Below, piece by piece: positions 34,676-45,797 of a stretch of DNA of 64,000 nucleotides. Position 1 is the stretch's first letter. Each line of letters opens with the position of its first letter. Position numbers and translations under genes: made by a program. The DNA comes from Channallabes apus (Eukaryota > Chordata > Actinopteri > Siluriformes > Clariidae): positions 19,268,814-19,332,813 of the forward strand of contig CM060127.1 in assembly GCA_030522415.1 (NCBI GenBank), in the 5' to 3' direction. Below the pieces are notes generated by a model, which was not told the DNA's origin, searched no databases, and saw nothing but the letters and a program-made list of their open reading frames with translations.

Positions 34676-36711
34676 GATCACTAACTGTCGGTTGCCAGCT
34701 CCATCAGTAGCGGTTAGAATCGTAGTTCTGTCTGTCGCAGAATTAGCATGCGAGCAGGGTATTCATAAGCCTATCCACACATGTTACGAGTAAAAATTAT
34801 ATAAAAACACTTTTAGATTAGGAGCACTCTTTAGCATGTACAGCTGAACTCACTCATCATGTGCTGAATGCTTCCACTCTACTAGCATCATGTCCAATTG
34901 GGGTGCTTCTGTTGGTGAAGCTAAATGTCTCAGTAGTTTCCTTATTTTCCAGAACTTAATCATTACTCAGTTAAAAATTTTAAATGGAGGCAATATTTAT
35001 CTGTCTCTTTTTAGCAGTGCAAAACCATTCAGAGCTATATTGCAGAAATATTTTGGTCTGGCTCATTTGTTCAGAGTATTTACATTTCCATCTTGTTCTA
35101 AAAGTTTTTCTAGTGGCTTTTTTGGTCATTTATGAAAACCATACATATTACCCCTACATGAATAAATAAATTAGCCCAGTTTAGTCGCCTTTTTTTAATT
35201 AATTGATGAAAACCTACTGTAATTGTAAGTCAGTAGGATACTTGTAACTTTCTTGATCTAAAAAGTTTACAATAGTTTTTTAAAGTGGCTACGATTCTGA
35301 TTATGGACATTTTCAATGAGCCATCTATACAGGAACCCAATATGACCACACACAAAAAAATACCCCACAAGCACAAACAAACAAAAAAGAAGTAAACCAT
35401 AGTATCAAGGCTATTTTTTGATTTGCTATAATGGAAATACAATGAGTAAATAGATCCACTAGTAAAAGGCTATATTTAACTAATACAATTGTTTTCATTT
35501 TTTCATTTAAGATTTCTGTAGAACTTAATAATAGTTTGCAAGGAAAGAATATGCTGTACAAACAAAGGGCCTTGCCTAATAATAAAAATTCTTGACACAC
35601 GATGTTCCACAATTCAAAGCAAATCCTTGCAACTTTAGACAGACACTTTTATAATGAATAAATAAATAGATGACTGTCTGGATGCCTCAAGAGTATCCAT
35701 CATTAAAAGTGATTTAGTGAGTCGACTAGCATTTCGACTACTTTATTGCTCGCTATTCTAAAGTATGAGAGGTACAATATGCACAGAGCTTATTTCAAGT
35801 GGTGGTGGTGATGACGATGATACAGTACATATTCAGTTCCTCTGCACAGTAAGGCCATTAAAATGACTTTAAACAGGGGGACAACATTTTCCAAATTGGG
35901 CTCCTCATCCACTGCAGTGCACTACCAACACCCACCTTTAGCTTCAAAACCTGAGCAAATTCAAAAAAGTGCTTGACCCTTAGTCTTGTAGTGACACACA
36001 GATGAGATCTTTAACAACCGTTTTCAAATCCAGTGTTATACTGTAGACCCACCAAGCCATGTTCTGCATACTGTACATATGCCAAATATGATTATAAAGC
36101 ACAGAGGTACATAGGAAAATTCTCAGTGTACTTAATCTCTATTGAGGGTAACCCCCTTTGCATGGGTCCCCCTGGGACACAGGCCAGGATCATATGTACC
36201 CTCTGACCCCTCCTGACAGCATGGCTACCCCTGGGAAAACCATAAAGCCCAATCCCATGGGATTTTTTTTTTATCCCCTCATACCAATGTATATCTTGAA
36301 AAACAGTCACAATGCAACTCAACAGTGAGTCTCAGTAAGGAGTCTAATTGCACTTCAGTGTGGCTTTTGAAGAAGCGAAATCACCCAGTGCTGAGCTTTA
36401 AGTGATTTTGTTCAATTTGCCTCGTTGTTTTTCCTGGATCCTCTGAAGTACCTACACACTGAATGACACTGTGCTTCCTGAAACAGTATTTGCATATCAA
36501 GTGGCTTTTAGAAAAAGGATCATGCTGGTACTTAACTATTTAACACTTTGATTCTGCTCCACTTGCTGGTGTGCTGAATTTTGCCCCACTATTGCAAAAG
36601 AGAATATAAATTAAAAAAGAAAAAACGTGGAATTTCTCTGCTCAACATAACCTTTAAAAGTTGCACAACTAGGTTTTTTTTTCTTCTTCTGCCACCACAA
36701 AACCTACCCTT
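34676..36711. other. Intergenic DNA
   Basis: AT-rich, with short homopolymer runs. No gene or recognised repeat. Confidence 0.5.
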
Positions 36712-37380
36712 GCAACAAGACCTTAAATGTCCCTGCATAGTACTCTTGGTGGGCATTAAATTTGCTTTGCAGAACATGAAAGTACCATTATAGGACATTA
36801 AATTGCTCTTGCAGGACATTATGATACCATTGCAGGAATTTGCATTGCCATTGCTGGATATTAATGTGCTATTGCAGGGCATTAAGTTACCACTGCAGGA
36901 GAATGAGGTGCCAATATTTTACAGGACATTTCTGTTGCATTGAAGGGCACCGTGGTGCCATTGCAGGATATTAATTCGCTATTGCAGGGGATTAAGATAA
37001 ACATTAAGGTGGTATGGCTTGATATTATGGTACTATTGCAAGACAAGATGCTACTGACTGACCATAATGTGCCATTGTGCTCAACTACAACAATACTTCA
37101 AGACATTAAAATGCAATTTCAGGTCATTCAGGTGACATTACTGGACAGTAAAATGCCATTTCAGGTCATTATATTGACATTGCTGGACAATAAGATTTCG
37201 TTTTAGGTCATTAAATTGACATTGCTGGACAGTAAAATGCAATTTTAGGACATTAAGGTGACATTGATGAACAGACAGATGTAATTTCAGGTGACTAAGA
37301 TTGCATGATGGCATTGGTGCAAGATACAATTGCAGGACACTGTAATGCTACTGCAGGAGTGTAACATGCCTTTTTCTACA
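36712..37380. repeat. Degenerate 21-bp minisatellite with 42-bp higher order
   Basis: From 36751 successive 21-base units run ggacattaaattgctcttgc plus a, and so on: units at 36751, 36772, 36793, 36814, 36835, 36856 and 36877 keep exact 21-base spacing. Farther right (about 37095-37285) two unit types alternate, one like ggtcatt...gacattgct and one like ggacagtaaaatgcaattt, giving a 42-base period. Because 21 is divisible by three, several frames on both strands read as 7-residue repeats with few stops. Edges are degenerate. Confidence 0.9.
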
Positions 37381-37503
37381 TTACATTGTCATTGCAGTCA
37401 GCCAAGGGAAATGATTTTATGAAAATTTCAATATTACTTTTTTGGCTTTTGAGCTGAGACTGATGAGATCAATGGACACATACCACAGATTCTGTCTTTA
37501 TCA

Positions 37504-37750
37504 CATGAGGTTAACACTGTTGCCTTCCACCTCCAGGGTTGGAGGTTTGAATCTTGGCCCAACCTTGTGAGCATGACGTTTGCATGTCCTGTATTGCCTA
37601 TGCTTTGTGGGATTCCTCCACGTAATCTGATTTCCCCAACCATCTAAAGACATGCATAGTAGGCTGATTTAGAAGTTCGCCATGGTGAATGATTGTTGGG
37701 GGGGTTGGGGGGGGGTGATGCACACCCAATCAGAGCCCAGGACCCTATAT
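37504..37750 (+). mobile_element. SINE, diverged copy
   Basis: gaggttaacactgttgcctt, cacctccagggttggaggtt and cttaaagacatgca-like blocks follow the common SINE order. The 3' part is decayed and includes a G-rich run at 37697-37716. Confidence 0.7.
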
Positions 37751-38104
37751 AGGGAAAAAAAAGGCAATAATATACCATTTCCCTTGTAAGGTTTTTCTAA
37801 TGTACTGTAGTTACAATTCCTCTTTTACTGACTGATTTAAATTATGCTAGATTGGACTAAAAAAATTGTCAATAGTAACAAACAAAAAAGTAAAATTTCT
37901 TGAACACATCTCTACAAAAGCTGATTTTTTCCCCCTCCTCTCTTTATACATTAAGGTATTTGATATTTACTGTATCAAGAATTCATATTGGTCGAATGCT
38001 CTTAGACGACCCCTGATTAGAATAGTGTATTGTTTGTCCACTGGCCAGGTTACCATATTTAAAAAACAAGACACATATCTTGTCACATTACACATATACA
38101 TATT
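37751..38104. other. Intergenic DNA
   Basis: No recognised gene or repeat. Confidence 0.5.
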
Positions 38105-38112
38105 ACACATAT

Positions 38113-38389
38113 GCAGGGTGATTCACTCGAAAGAGATCCTGAACATTCTGTATTAACTCGGGACAAGGTAATCTGAACAAAACAACATACAATGTGCTCC
38201 TCAGTATATGGAGCTTTGAACACACCTTGATGCCCCTGAGTTGGATCAATAAGGTAGCCATCATGCCATTTAAACGTTACGGGAACATGAAACACCATGT
38301 TGAAATCACTTCCGTCATTGCATGTAATGCATTGCATTACATATTCGTCTATGTATTTTCGGGGGCCTCTTTCAAGTGAATCATCCTGC
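38113..38389. mobile_element. 277-bp MITE with 8-bp target duplication
   Basis: Terminal inverted repeats of about 23 bp: gcagggtgattcactcgaaa at the left against the complement of ttcaagtgaatcatcctgc at the right. Flanked by acacatat (38105-38112) and acacatac (38390-38397). An 8-bp duplication fits hAT-type mobilisation; the family is not known to me. No coding capacity. Confidence 0.8.
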
Positions 38390-38397
38390 ACACATAC

Positions 38398-40264
38398 AAT
38401 GCTTCTTCTTTTTCTTGTTCTGCTGCTGTTTTACCTCAAGTATTTTGAGGATGGTTCGCACGGCCCAACCAGAAATATATATCCACCTATTTATATTTTT
38501 CGGGTTAATACTAGCATTATTTTTGATTCTTTAGTAACTTTATAGTTTCAAATTAGATTATGATCTGAGAGGAACAGCAACAAGGTAATATGGTCCACAA
38601 AGATTCCACAACATTGTGTTGATATTATGGATCTAATTCTGTTCTTTAGCATCATCATTGTTTTATTACAGATTAAATTCGGGATTCTTTTTCCTTGAAC
38701 TTCCTTATAGAAAGATTTTTCCTTTTGCAACCTTTTATTGGTATTACAACTCCTGTATGAGAAAGTGTGGAAAGTAGATATTCTTTTTTAATCAAGAACC
38801 ATTCATAAATGGTATTCTTGTACTTCAGAGCTATTATTTTATTAATTAACTACCTGTGACTTTGTTTACATGGAATTTAATTGCACACTCATAAGCACAT
38901 TTTAAAAAATGCGCAAATGCTATCTGTTGAATTTTGGAGTGAACAAAAACTTTCACGTGTTACATGTTATGAAGTTTGCGGAATGAAGGTGTGAGATCGC
39001 GTTTATTAAGTAGATTTCAATAAAAAAAAATTTTTTAACGTGTATTTAAAAATGTACAATGCAATCTGTTGGATTTTGAGATGAGCTATTGATTTTTTTC
39101 AAGATGGATTATATTTATAATATAAGGGCGTTTTCCATTTAAATTTCAAAGTAGCATATCTTCTCTTCCTGGGGTCCAATTGTGATTTAGACAGACAAAA
39201 ATTACAAAAACTATCTTGATGTGTCCTATTACTCATCTTGGAATTATTATTAAAAAAATAAAAATTTCGCAAATACCTTCATTGTACGTGCACGCCAAGT
39301 TTTATTATATGTATCAATGTTCTAAAACGGACTATGTGTAACATTGCTTACTAATCTGATGAACTACTTGTAACGTAAGGACTTCTGCAAAAAAAAAAAG
39401 AACTTATTAGCCAGGTACCATATAATCCCAGATCATTAGCTGTATGCTATGCTTCTGAGTCACTACATAGACAAGCCAGGAATTCCAGCTGCTCTTGTAT
39501 CGAGCTCATCAATATTGTATTGACGCTCTGCTTCTGCTGGAGGGCTCCACTGCCATTATTTATTTAGTTTTGTTTTCATAAAAAAAAATAATAAAAAAAT
39601 AAAAAAATTCCATCTCTTGCTGTGTAGGTGCTTACGTCACAAACATCCACCTCACTCGAGTCTGAGCTGCAATATTCAAACTGTCTGGCATTTGTTATAC
39701 TGTATGTATTTCCGGGTGTCCAGAGAGACAGAGGTATTTGTTTAGATACAATGATTTTTTTTTTAAACAAGCACTCATGTTCAAATATTTAACGCCATCT
39801 GTGCACTCTGCTGATACTTCATAATTCAAAGCTAAGGCATCAGTTTTATACTGGAATCTTTAAGAGGGAAAAAAAGTTCAGTCTTCAATGTACTCAGGTA
39901 TTTAAAAGTAAAAAATGTATCCTGTTCAGGGTTGTGGTGGATGTAGTGGAGCACTGAGCACAAGTCTGTATAGACGAGTCCAATATTGGTTATTGATTCT
40001 CAGTTTGAGATCTCAATGTGGATACTTGCTCTGTGGGTGGTTAGGAGAACACTGGTCTGGTGTAAGTGTGGGTAGATACAGTATAACAAATGAAAGGAAT
40101 AAAAAAAAAAAACACAAAATGTATCCCTAAGGTGCCAAACCATCATCATCATCAAAGATTCCAGAGCAGCTGTTATGGCAGGTCATTGATTAAACAGTAC
40201 TTCCCTGGAAGTGTACTAGAGGGATGAGGATTGATGACCCAAAAAGATATTTGATTGTGATGAA
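38398..40264. other. Intergenic DNA with a spaced duplication
   Basis: Two related segments about 145 bp apart, at 38901-38944 and 39046-39087, share ctgttgaattttggag and ctgttggattttgag. Otherwise AT-rich, with A runs. No gene seen. Confidence 0.45.
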
Positions 40265-40385
40265 GGATTTTCATCTTCATCAAACCATTTCTGACTCCTT
40301 ACGCCTTGTGGATTTGGTTGGAGTCATCCTTGAAGATGATGCCCATTCAGGATAAAAATTGATTATAGCAGAAAAGCTGACAGGT
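40265..40385. repeat. Interspersed repeat copy a
   Basis: Carries catcaaaccatttctgactc and gatgatgcccattcaggata. The segment at 43588-43704 has the same blocks in the same order. Likely an unnamed dispersed repeat. Confidence 0.5.
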
Positions 40386-40469
40386 TGGAAGGACTTGCCA
40401 GTTGGAAGGACCGTGTACTGAGTTACGGTGAGTGTTTTCTCTACAAGAATTGCAAATCAGAAGAAGAGG

Positions 40470-40690
40470 AGGAAGAAGAACAAGCCTTTGTCATATAGAC
40501 ATTGCAGCACAGTGAAATTCTTTCTTTGCATATCATAACTTAGGAAGTTGATGTCAAAGCATATTTCAGCCATGACACAGCACCCAGGACTAGACAGGGT
40601 TTATGGCTTTGCAGTGGCATCTTGGTGCTGGAGCTTAAACTGACAATCTTCTGATCAAGTAACCCTGAGCCTTAACTGAGCAGGATAACA
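40470..40690 (-). mobile_element. tRNA-derived SINE, second type
   Basis: ctttgtcatatagacattgc and cagtgaaattctttctttgc at the 3' side (on -). Near 40650 are ctgatcaagtaaccctgagc and ccttaactgagc, the reversed tRNA-like head. Diverged. Confidence 0.55.
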
Positions 40691-41569
40691 CTCCTCTACT
40701 AAACCAAAAAAAGTGTCATGACTATTGTTTTTTCCTTTCACATTTGGTAACTGTGAACATAACTAAAGTTACCTGATAAAAGTCAGATGTTTCCTGATAG
40801 CTTTGCATTTACAAGGATGGGATAGTGACAGCCTCATGAAGAGTGACCTTATAAAAGTAGCAAACAAATTACATTGTGTAGCATTTTAAGGTCAGTGTTT
40901 CCTGTTGCAGCTGGGGCTCATACATCATTGACAGTTTCTAAATAAACAGTAGATTTCCAATGCAGGATATAATATGTATTATATGTAGTCAGTAAAATAA
41001 CTTTAATTTCATGATGTCTCAATAAATTTAGTATAAAAAATTAAGTTTTTCTTTGTGTAAAAAAAAAAAAGTGTAAATACAACAGCAGTTCAGGTATTAT
41101 CTTAAAAGATCCTCTATTGTTTAAAAAATATTATGGTTCCACCTCGCTGTGCTAAGGAAATGGTGCTTCTACAGTACGTCACTTTGTAACTCAACTGAAG
41201 AACGGGAGTGTCTTGTGAACCACGTGCATGTAAACCTAAATATATGCTCCCCCCCTTTTGTTTGTGAAAGGAAAAATATTTATTCATTCATTCATTCATT
41301 CATTCTAGTCCAGACCTTTATTTCTTTATCTCTAGAGAGATATATTGTTTATCTTTCAGGCCTCTTTTAAGTTGATCTTTTAAAAAAAAAAATTCACCTT
41401 TCTTCTCAGTTCTCTCTTTTCTATCTTCTCTTTTTCTTTCCCCTATACCAGAGCAACACTCTCATACCTGGTGCTATCTAATGTTCGCACATAGTGTGCT
41501 GGTTTCTGGGGGTTTAAATAACCTGCTGGACAGGTGTGGCATGACTGCTCTGATTGGCAACATGGCAGA
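40691..41569. other. Intergenic DNA
   Basis: Includes an (ATTC)n tract at about 41280-41307 and A runs. No gene recognised. Confidence 0.5.
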
Positions 41570-41582
41570 GTTGCCTAGCAAC
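41570..41582. promoter_or_regulatory. Candidate RFX X-box
   Basis: GTTGCCTAGCAAC fits the RFX consensus: GTTGCC and AGCAAC half-sites with one base between. A reversed CCAAT (attgg) lies about 19 bases upstream, and the surrounding 41520-41660 is GC-richer than its neighbourhood. X-boxes are often found in promoters of ciliary genes. No exon is recognised nearby, so function is unproven. Confidence 0.4.
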
Positions 41583-42049
41583 CACGGCCGTCCACTGATC
41601 TGCCTGCCTATAAATCTGGCTAGTTGTCCACAGATTTGCCCTTTGTGCGGGTGGCCGTGTTTTAATTTTCTATTTTAAAATATATAGATAGATTTTAACT
41701 ATTACATTGCAATGTCACAGATCATTTTTTAAAGTCTGTAGAATGATTATAATGTGAAAATGTTTTCATATATTATTTCTTGGCAATGATGGCTGACAAA
41801 ATATTAAACTTGGCAAAATGTAGTCTTGCATTTTCTCCCTGTGTGCATGTGTTTCCTCTGGGTTCTCTAGTCTCGTCCTATCTCCCATATACTGTACATG
41901 TACGTAGATTTGTATTGTCCAAAATAAATGGTCCCGTGGTGTGCATAGACGCTTGAGTGTCATCGTATCCATTGTGAATTACCTCAAAAATAGTGAGTGA
42001 ATGAAAAATAATACTGGTAAAAGCTTTAAAAATTCACAACACTAGGTCA
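41583..42049. other. Intergenic DNA with a SINE scrap
   Basis: A fragment at 41829-41885 (cattttctccctgtgtgcat, ttcctctgggttctctagt) resembles the SINE body. Nothing else seen. Confidence 0.4.
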
Positions 42050-42155
42050 GAATCAGAAAGAGTTTTATTGTCAAGTATGTTTGCACATACAAGGAATTTG
42101 TTTTAGTGACAGAAGCTTCCAGAGACTACAACACACACACACACACACACACAAA
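42050..42155 (-). mobile_element. LINE 3'-end fragment plus (CA)n
   Basis: agagttttattgtcaagtat and tacaaggaatttgttttagt match the fragment at 27234-27345. A (CA)n tract follows at about 42130-42152. Confidence 0.6.
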
Positions 42156-42431
42156 AAAAAGGTAATCTCTATACAGTTTGGAGATCTACAGTACATGTAA
42201 TTGTACAACATTCCAGGAGACCTGTAGTTTTCTTATTCAATATTTCTTAGATATTTATTAGGATAGGGGGCTTCCACTTTAAATTCAATAGCAGTTATCC
42301 AAAGTTCTTTACAGGTCAGATGTAATATATGAAAATATATTAATGCCACCTCTCTGTTAACTTGCAGTGACAGATGGGTCAATTGAGTTTATCCTTAACA
42401 GCTGCCATGCACTGTTGGTATTGCTTAAAAT

Positions 42432-42962
42432 CAGTGTTGGGTGTAACGCATTATGTCCGCCATTTAGGTACTCAGTTACTTAGCTATTTTAAAAAAAAAT
42501 GTAATCCGTTATTCAGACAGTTTATGTAATCCATGAGCCAGACAGCAGTCATTCCCAATCCATTAGTGAGTGTGTGTGTGTGAAAGTCGTCCTACAAGCC
42601 CTGCCCCGATAACCCGCCCCCCTCTGTTTTTCCTGCTGCTATACCCCTATCTCACCTATGCGGTTTGACTATGTGAGGACCTATGCGCGGAAAGATGGAA
42701 ACCTAATCACAGTGCCAAAACCCGCGGTGAATCATGATGAACTGTACTTACAGCTACTGCGTGAACCCACGTAGGTGAGATAGGGGCATTAGTAGCATGA
42801 GGAATCACAAAGGAGTTTTCATTTTCTGCAATGGAAAAGTACTCTAACTAGTTACTTTTATCAGAAAGTAACGCAGTAATGTAACTGATTATTTTTTAAA
42901 GACAGTAATTTTATCATTTAATTATTAAATGTTACTTTAATAAGTAACGTCCTCCAACACTG
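42432..42962. mobile_element. hAT-like MITE
   Basis: Ends CAGTGTTGGGTGTAACGC at the left and, inverted, GTAACGTCCTCCAACACTG at the right. Sub-terminal stretches (gttactta and ttactttaataagtaac) mirror each other, making the element largely palindromic. It matches a widespread teleost non-autonomous hAT type. The 8-bp flanks (cttaaaat and tttgaatt) are only partly alike. No transposase. Confidence 0.75.
42642..42788. mobile_element. Small TIR element nested in the hAT MITE
   Basis: taccccctatctcacc-like left end (tacccctatctcacctatg) and gtaggtgagataggggca at the right form inverted repeats of about 17 bp, bounding roughly 147 bp of GC-richer sequence in the middle of the hAT-like element. 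Confidence 0.6.
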
Positions 42963-43587
42963 TTTGAATTTGTAGCTGGTTTACAGGACAGCTCATTTTG
43001 TTTGTCTGAAAAGTAGCTAATCATGCTAATCAGCAAAAATTTTAACTGGATAAGAATTAGCTGACCAGATGAAATCATTATTATTATTATTATTATTATT
43101 ACTATGGATACAGTGTAAAGTTTCATTTATAAAATTTACCTTAAATACTTATTTTATGTCTTCTGCCATGTCTTTATTTGTTTATATAACAAATAAAATA
43201 AAAAATTATGCTGTAGAACAGTAAGAAGTTTTCCAAGATCTCCTTGCAGATTGCTGATCACCATTCACCATAGCTTATAGCTGTCAGAAGCAGAGAAAGG
43301 AAAGGAGGGAGGTCCTGAGTTTCAGCACAACTGATGAAATTAGCAGTTGCTGAGTCATTGCATTGCATTGCGCATCAGCTCTCTTCTGTATTACCTGCCT
43401 ATTATCCGCTTCCTTGATCAGACATGGGCACCAAGCTTGTAAATTTGACAAAATGATGCTTGTGCTAATTACAACACTAGTGGTGAATTTGGAATACACT
43501 GGTTAAAACCATCTGGTCCTCTCACAGCCCACTGAGGATGCTTTTGCAGTTTAACTGTTTGGAGAATACCTTCTATCTATTTCATCT
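42963..43587. other. Intergenic DNA
   Basis: (TTA)n at about 43077-43100. No gene recognised. Confidence 0.5.
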
Positions 43588-43704
43588 GCATCAAACCATT
43601 CAGTGATCTCTTATGGATGGGATGTGATCACCCTTAAAGGCATCGCTCCCATCAGCATATACATATGCCATCATAGGGTAAAGGTGATTACTCAAAAGAA
43701 TTCT
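43588..43704. repeat. Interspersed repeat copy b
   Basis: catcaaaccattcagtgatc and gcatcgctcccatcagcata parallel the copy at 40265-40385. The continuation (catcatagggtaaaggtgat) is better kept here. Confidence 0.5.
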
Positions 43705-44300
43705 ATTCATATTAAAGTGAGCATTTTCTATAATTTGACCCAAAGCATACATTCACTGTGCAACGTAGCAAATGGTGGAGAATTTAGATGAGTAATGTTC
43801 TATTGGTGATCAAGAATAACTTGACATGCTCTTTATTTTTTTGTCGTAGTGTAAGCTTAATTGTATCATGCAGTACTCCTGTCTAGGAGCATCTGCCCTT
43901 GGTAGTTTTCTTTGGTTTGTCTCTTAGTGGAAACCCTAAAATGTTTTTATGTTAAGCTCTACAAAGGTGTTTCCCTAATAAACAATGCTCAAAGTAAACG
44001 TGTAATCCTTTATTAAGTTAAGAACCACTAATTATTCCAACTCCCCTGGAGGAACCCTTTTTTAGATCTTAGATCTTGTCTCATTCATGTCAATCAAAAG
44101 AAGTCTTTCTCTGAATCTACGCAGTTCTTGACCATGTTTAATAATGGAAAGTGGCTTAAAAGACTAATGTGTAGTGGTTTTCTGATGAATGGAAGAGAGA
44201 GGAGATCCCATACTTCCTACTAAGGAAGCAGAGTCAATTATTACCTCTTGGACTGCTCTCATAAATGACTGTGGCATCAGTGGGATCTGAATGGTTCCTG
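43705..44300. other. Intergenic DNA
   Basis: No recognised gene or repeat. Confidence 0.5.
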
Positions 44301-44305
44301 GCTTT

Positions 44306-44338
44306 TGTCACGAACTAACCCGAGACGACCAGAAAGAC
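44306..44338 (-). repeat. 3' LTR stub of gypsy 2
   Basis: tgtcacgaactaacccgaga and onward to agaaagac on the + strand, matching 48487-48519 with one change (g for a). It ends at the duplicated GCTTT. Confidence 0.95.
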
Positions 44339-44937
44339 ATCACAAAGCACCTCAGGTAACGCTCCAGCTGTTGGTTGGTTTGCTCCGTCTGATCATTCGT
44401 CTGGGGGTGGTAACCAGAAGACAGACAGCAGGTTGAATTGATCAGACAGCAGAAAGCCCTCCAGAACTGGGCGGTGAACTGGGGACCTCTGTCCAAGACG
44501 ATGTCCTTTGGGAACCCATGCAATCGGACTATGTGTTCCAATATCAGCTCGGCTGTGTTTTTAGCTGACGGGAGTCCGGCGAGGGCCACCAGGTGCACTG
44601 CCTTGGAGAAGCGATCCACAATGGTGAGGATTACATCCTTTCCCTCCGAGGCCGGCAGGCCCGTGATGAAGTCTACGGCGAATTGCGTCCAGGGCCGTCG
44701 AGGAACAGGAAGGGGTTGGAGTTCTCCAGGTGTCGGTCGGTTTTGGTTCTTGGCCCTGGCACACACCGGGCACGCCTGGACGAACTCAGTGATGTCCTTC
44801 CTCATCGAGGGCCACCAGAAAGCCCGTTTCACGAAGGTGGTGGTTCGTAGGGTTCCCTGATGTCCAGCGATGAGCGAGGAATGGCCCCACTGGAGGACTT
44901 CGGGCCTTAGCTGGGTTGGGACATAGAGGCGGCACAC
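44308..44937 (-). pseudogene. Gypsy 2 integrase, C-terminally truncated
   Basis: A 209-codon frame. The HHCC zinc-binding domain comes first (H near 44880, [10 protein letters not shown] near 44760). The catalytic core follows, with Asp in [10 protein letters not shown], Asp in [13 protein letters not shown] and Glu in [13 protein letters not shown], so the DDE residues appear present. After RYLRCFV the frame enters the LTR stub (SFWSSRVSS) and stops; about the last third of a usual gypsy integrase is missing. Confidence 0.92.
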
Positions 44938-44958
44938 CTGCCGGTGCGGGTTCTGTGG

Positions 44959-45797
44959 TCAGTGCCTGGCGGACCCTCGTTTCCATGTCCCAATGCAGGG
45001 GTGCGATGATCCGTGTGGGTGGAATGACAGGCACGGGGTCCGCCCGGGGCGTCTCTCGCTCGTACTGACGGGAGAGGGCGTCGGCCTTGGGTTCTTTGGT
45101 GTTCTGGTAGTACGACAGATGGAAATCGTACTGCTCGAAAAACAGGGGTTGAGCTGTTTCAGGTTCCTGATGGTGAGCAGGTTCTGGTGATCCGTCCAGA
45201 CGATGAACGGCTCACTGGCGCCCTGGAGCCAGTGACGCCATTCCTCCAAGGCCCACTTTATGCCCAACAGTTCACGGTCCCCTACTCCGTATCGCTGCTG
45301 AGTGGGGTTAAATTTCTTGGAGTAGAAGCCACACGGGTGTAGCTTCTGGTGTAGCTTCTGGTCTGGACCTCGCTGGGAGAGAACGGCGCCGGCGCCCACT
45401 TCCAACGCGTCCACCTCCACAACAAATGGTTGATTGGCATCCGGATGGAGGAGAATAGGTGCGGTGGTGAAGAGGTGACAGAGTTTGTTGAAGGCGGATA
45501 TGGCGGTTGAGTTGAGTTGGAAAGGATGGGTTGAGGGCCTGGTCAGTGTGGTGAGTGGTGCTGCAACTGTACTGTAGCCCCGGATAAAGTGACGGTAAAA
45601 GTTCGCAAACCCGAGAAAGCGTTGGAGCTGCTTCAGTGTCCTGGGTAGGGGCCAGTGACGTACAACCTCCAGCTTCTGCGGGTCCATGGCCACACCCTGG
45701 GGCGAGATGACAAAACCCAGGAACATGGTGGAGTGCTCGTGAAAAGCACACTTTTCCAGCTTACAGTACAGCTGGTGGGTGAGCAATCTCTTGAGAA
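44959..45797 (-). pseudogene. Gypsy 2 reverse transcriptase thumb and RNase H
   Basis: Resumes after the nested repeat with [18 protein letters not shown] and [17 protein letters not shown]. RNase H follows, with its Asp kept in [19 protein letters not shown] and a Glu in [18 protein letters not shown]. The frame shifts before the integrase (near 45100). A short internal duplication ([10 protein letters not shown]) lies near 45350. Confidence 0.9.

Noticed and set aside
36940..37206. An 88-codon frame with 7-residue repeats, considered as a repeat protein gene
   Set aside because: It follows from a 21-bp unit that lacks stops by chance; other strands and frames are similarly open and no start context or splice pattern supports a gene.
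36751..37380. CRISPR-like array
   Set aside because: There are no unique spacers; units are contiguous and degenerate, and the genome is eukaryotic.
44438..45190. + strand frames up to 140 codons
   Set aside because: They are antisense to gypsy 2 pol and have no protein-family features of their own.
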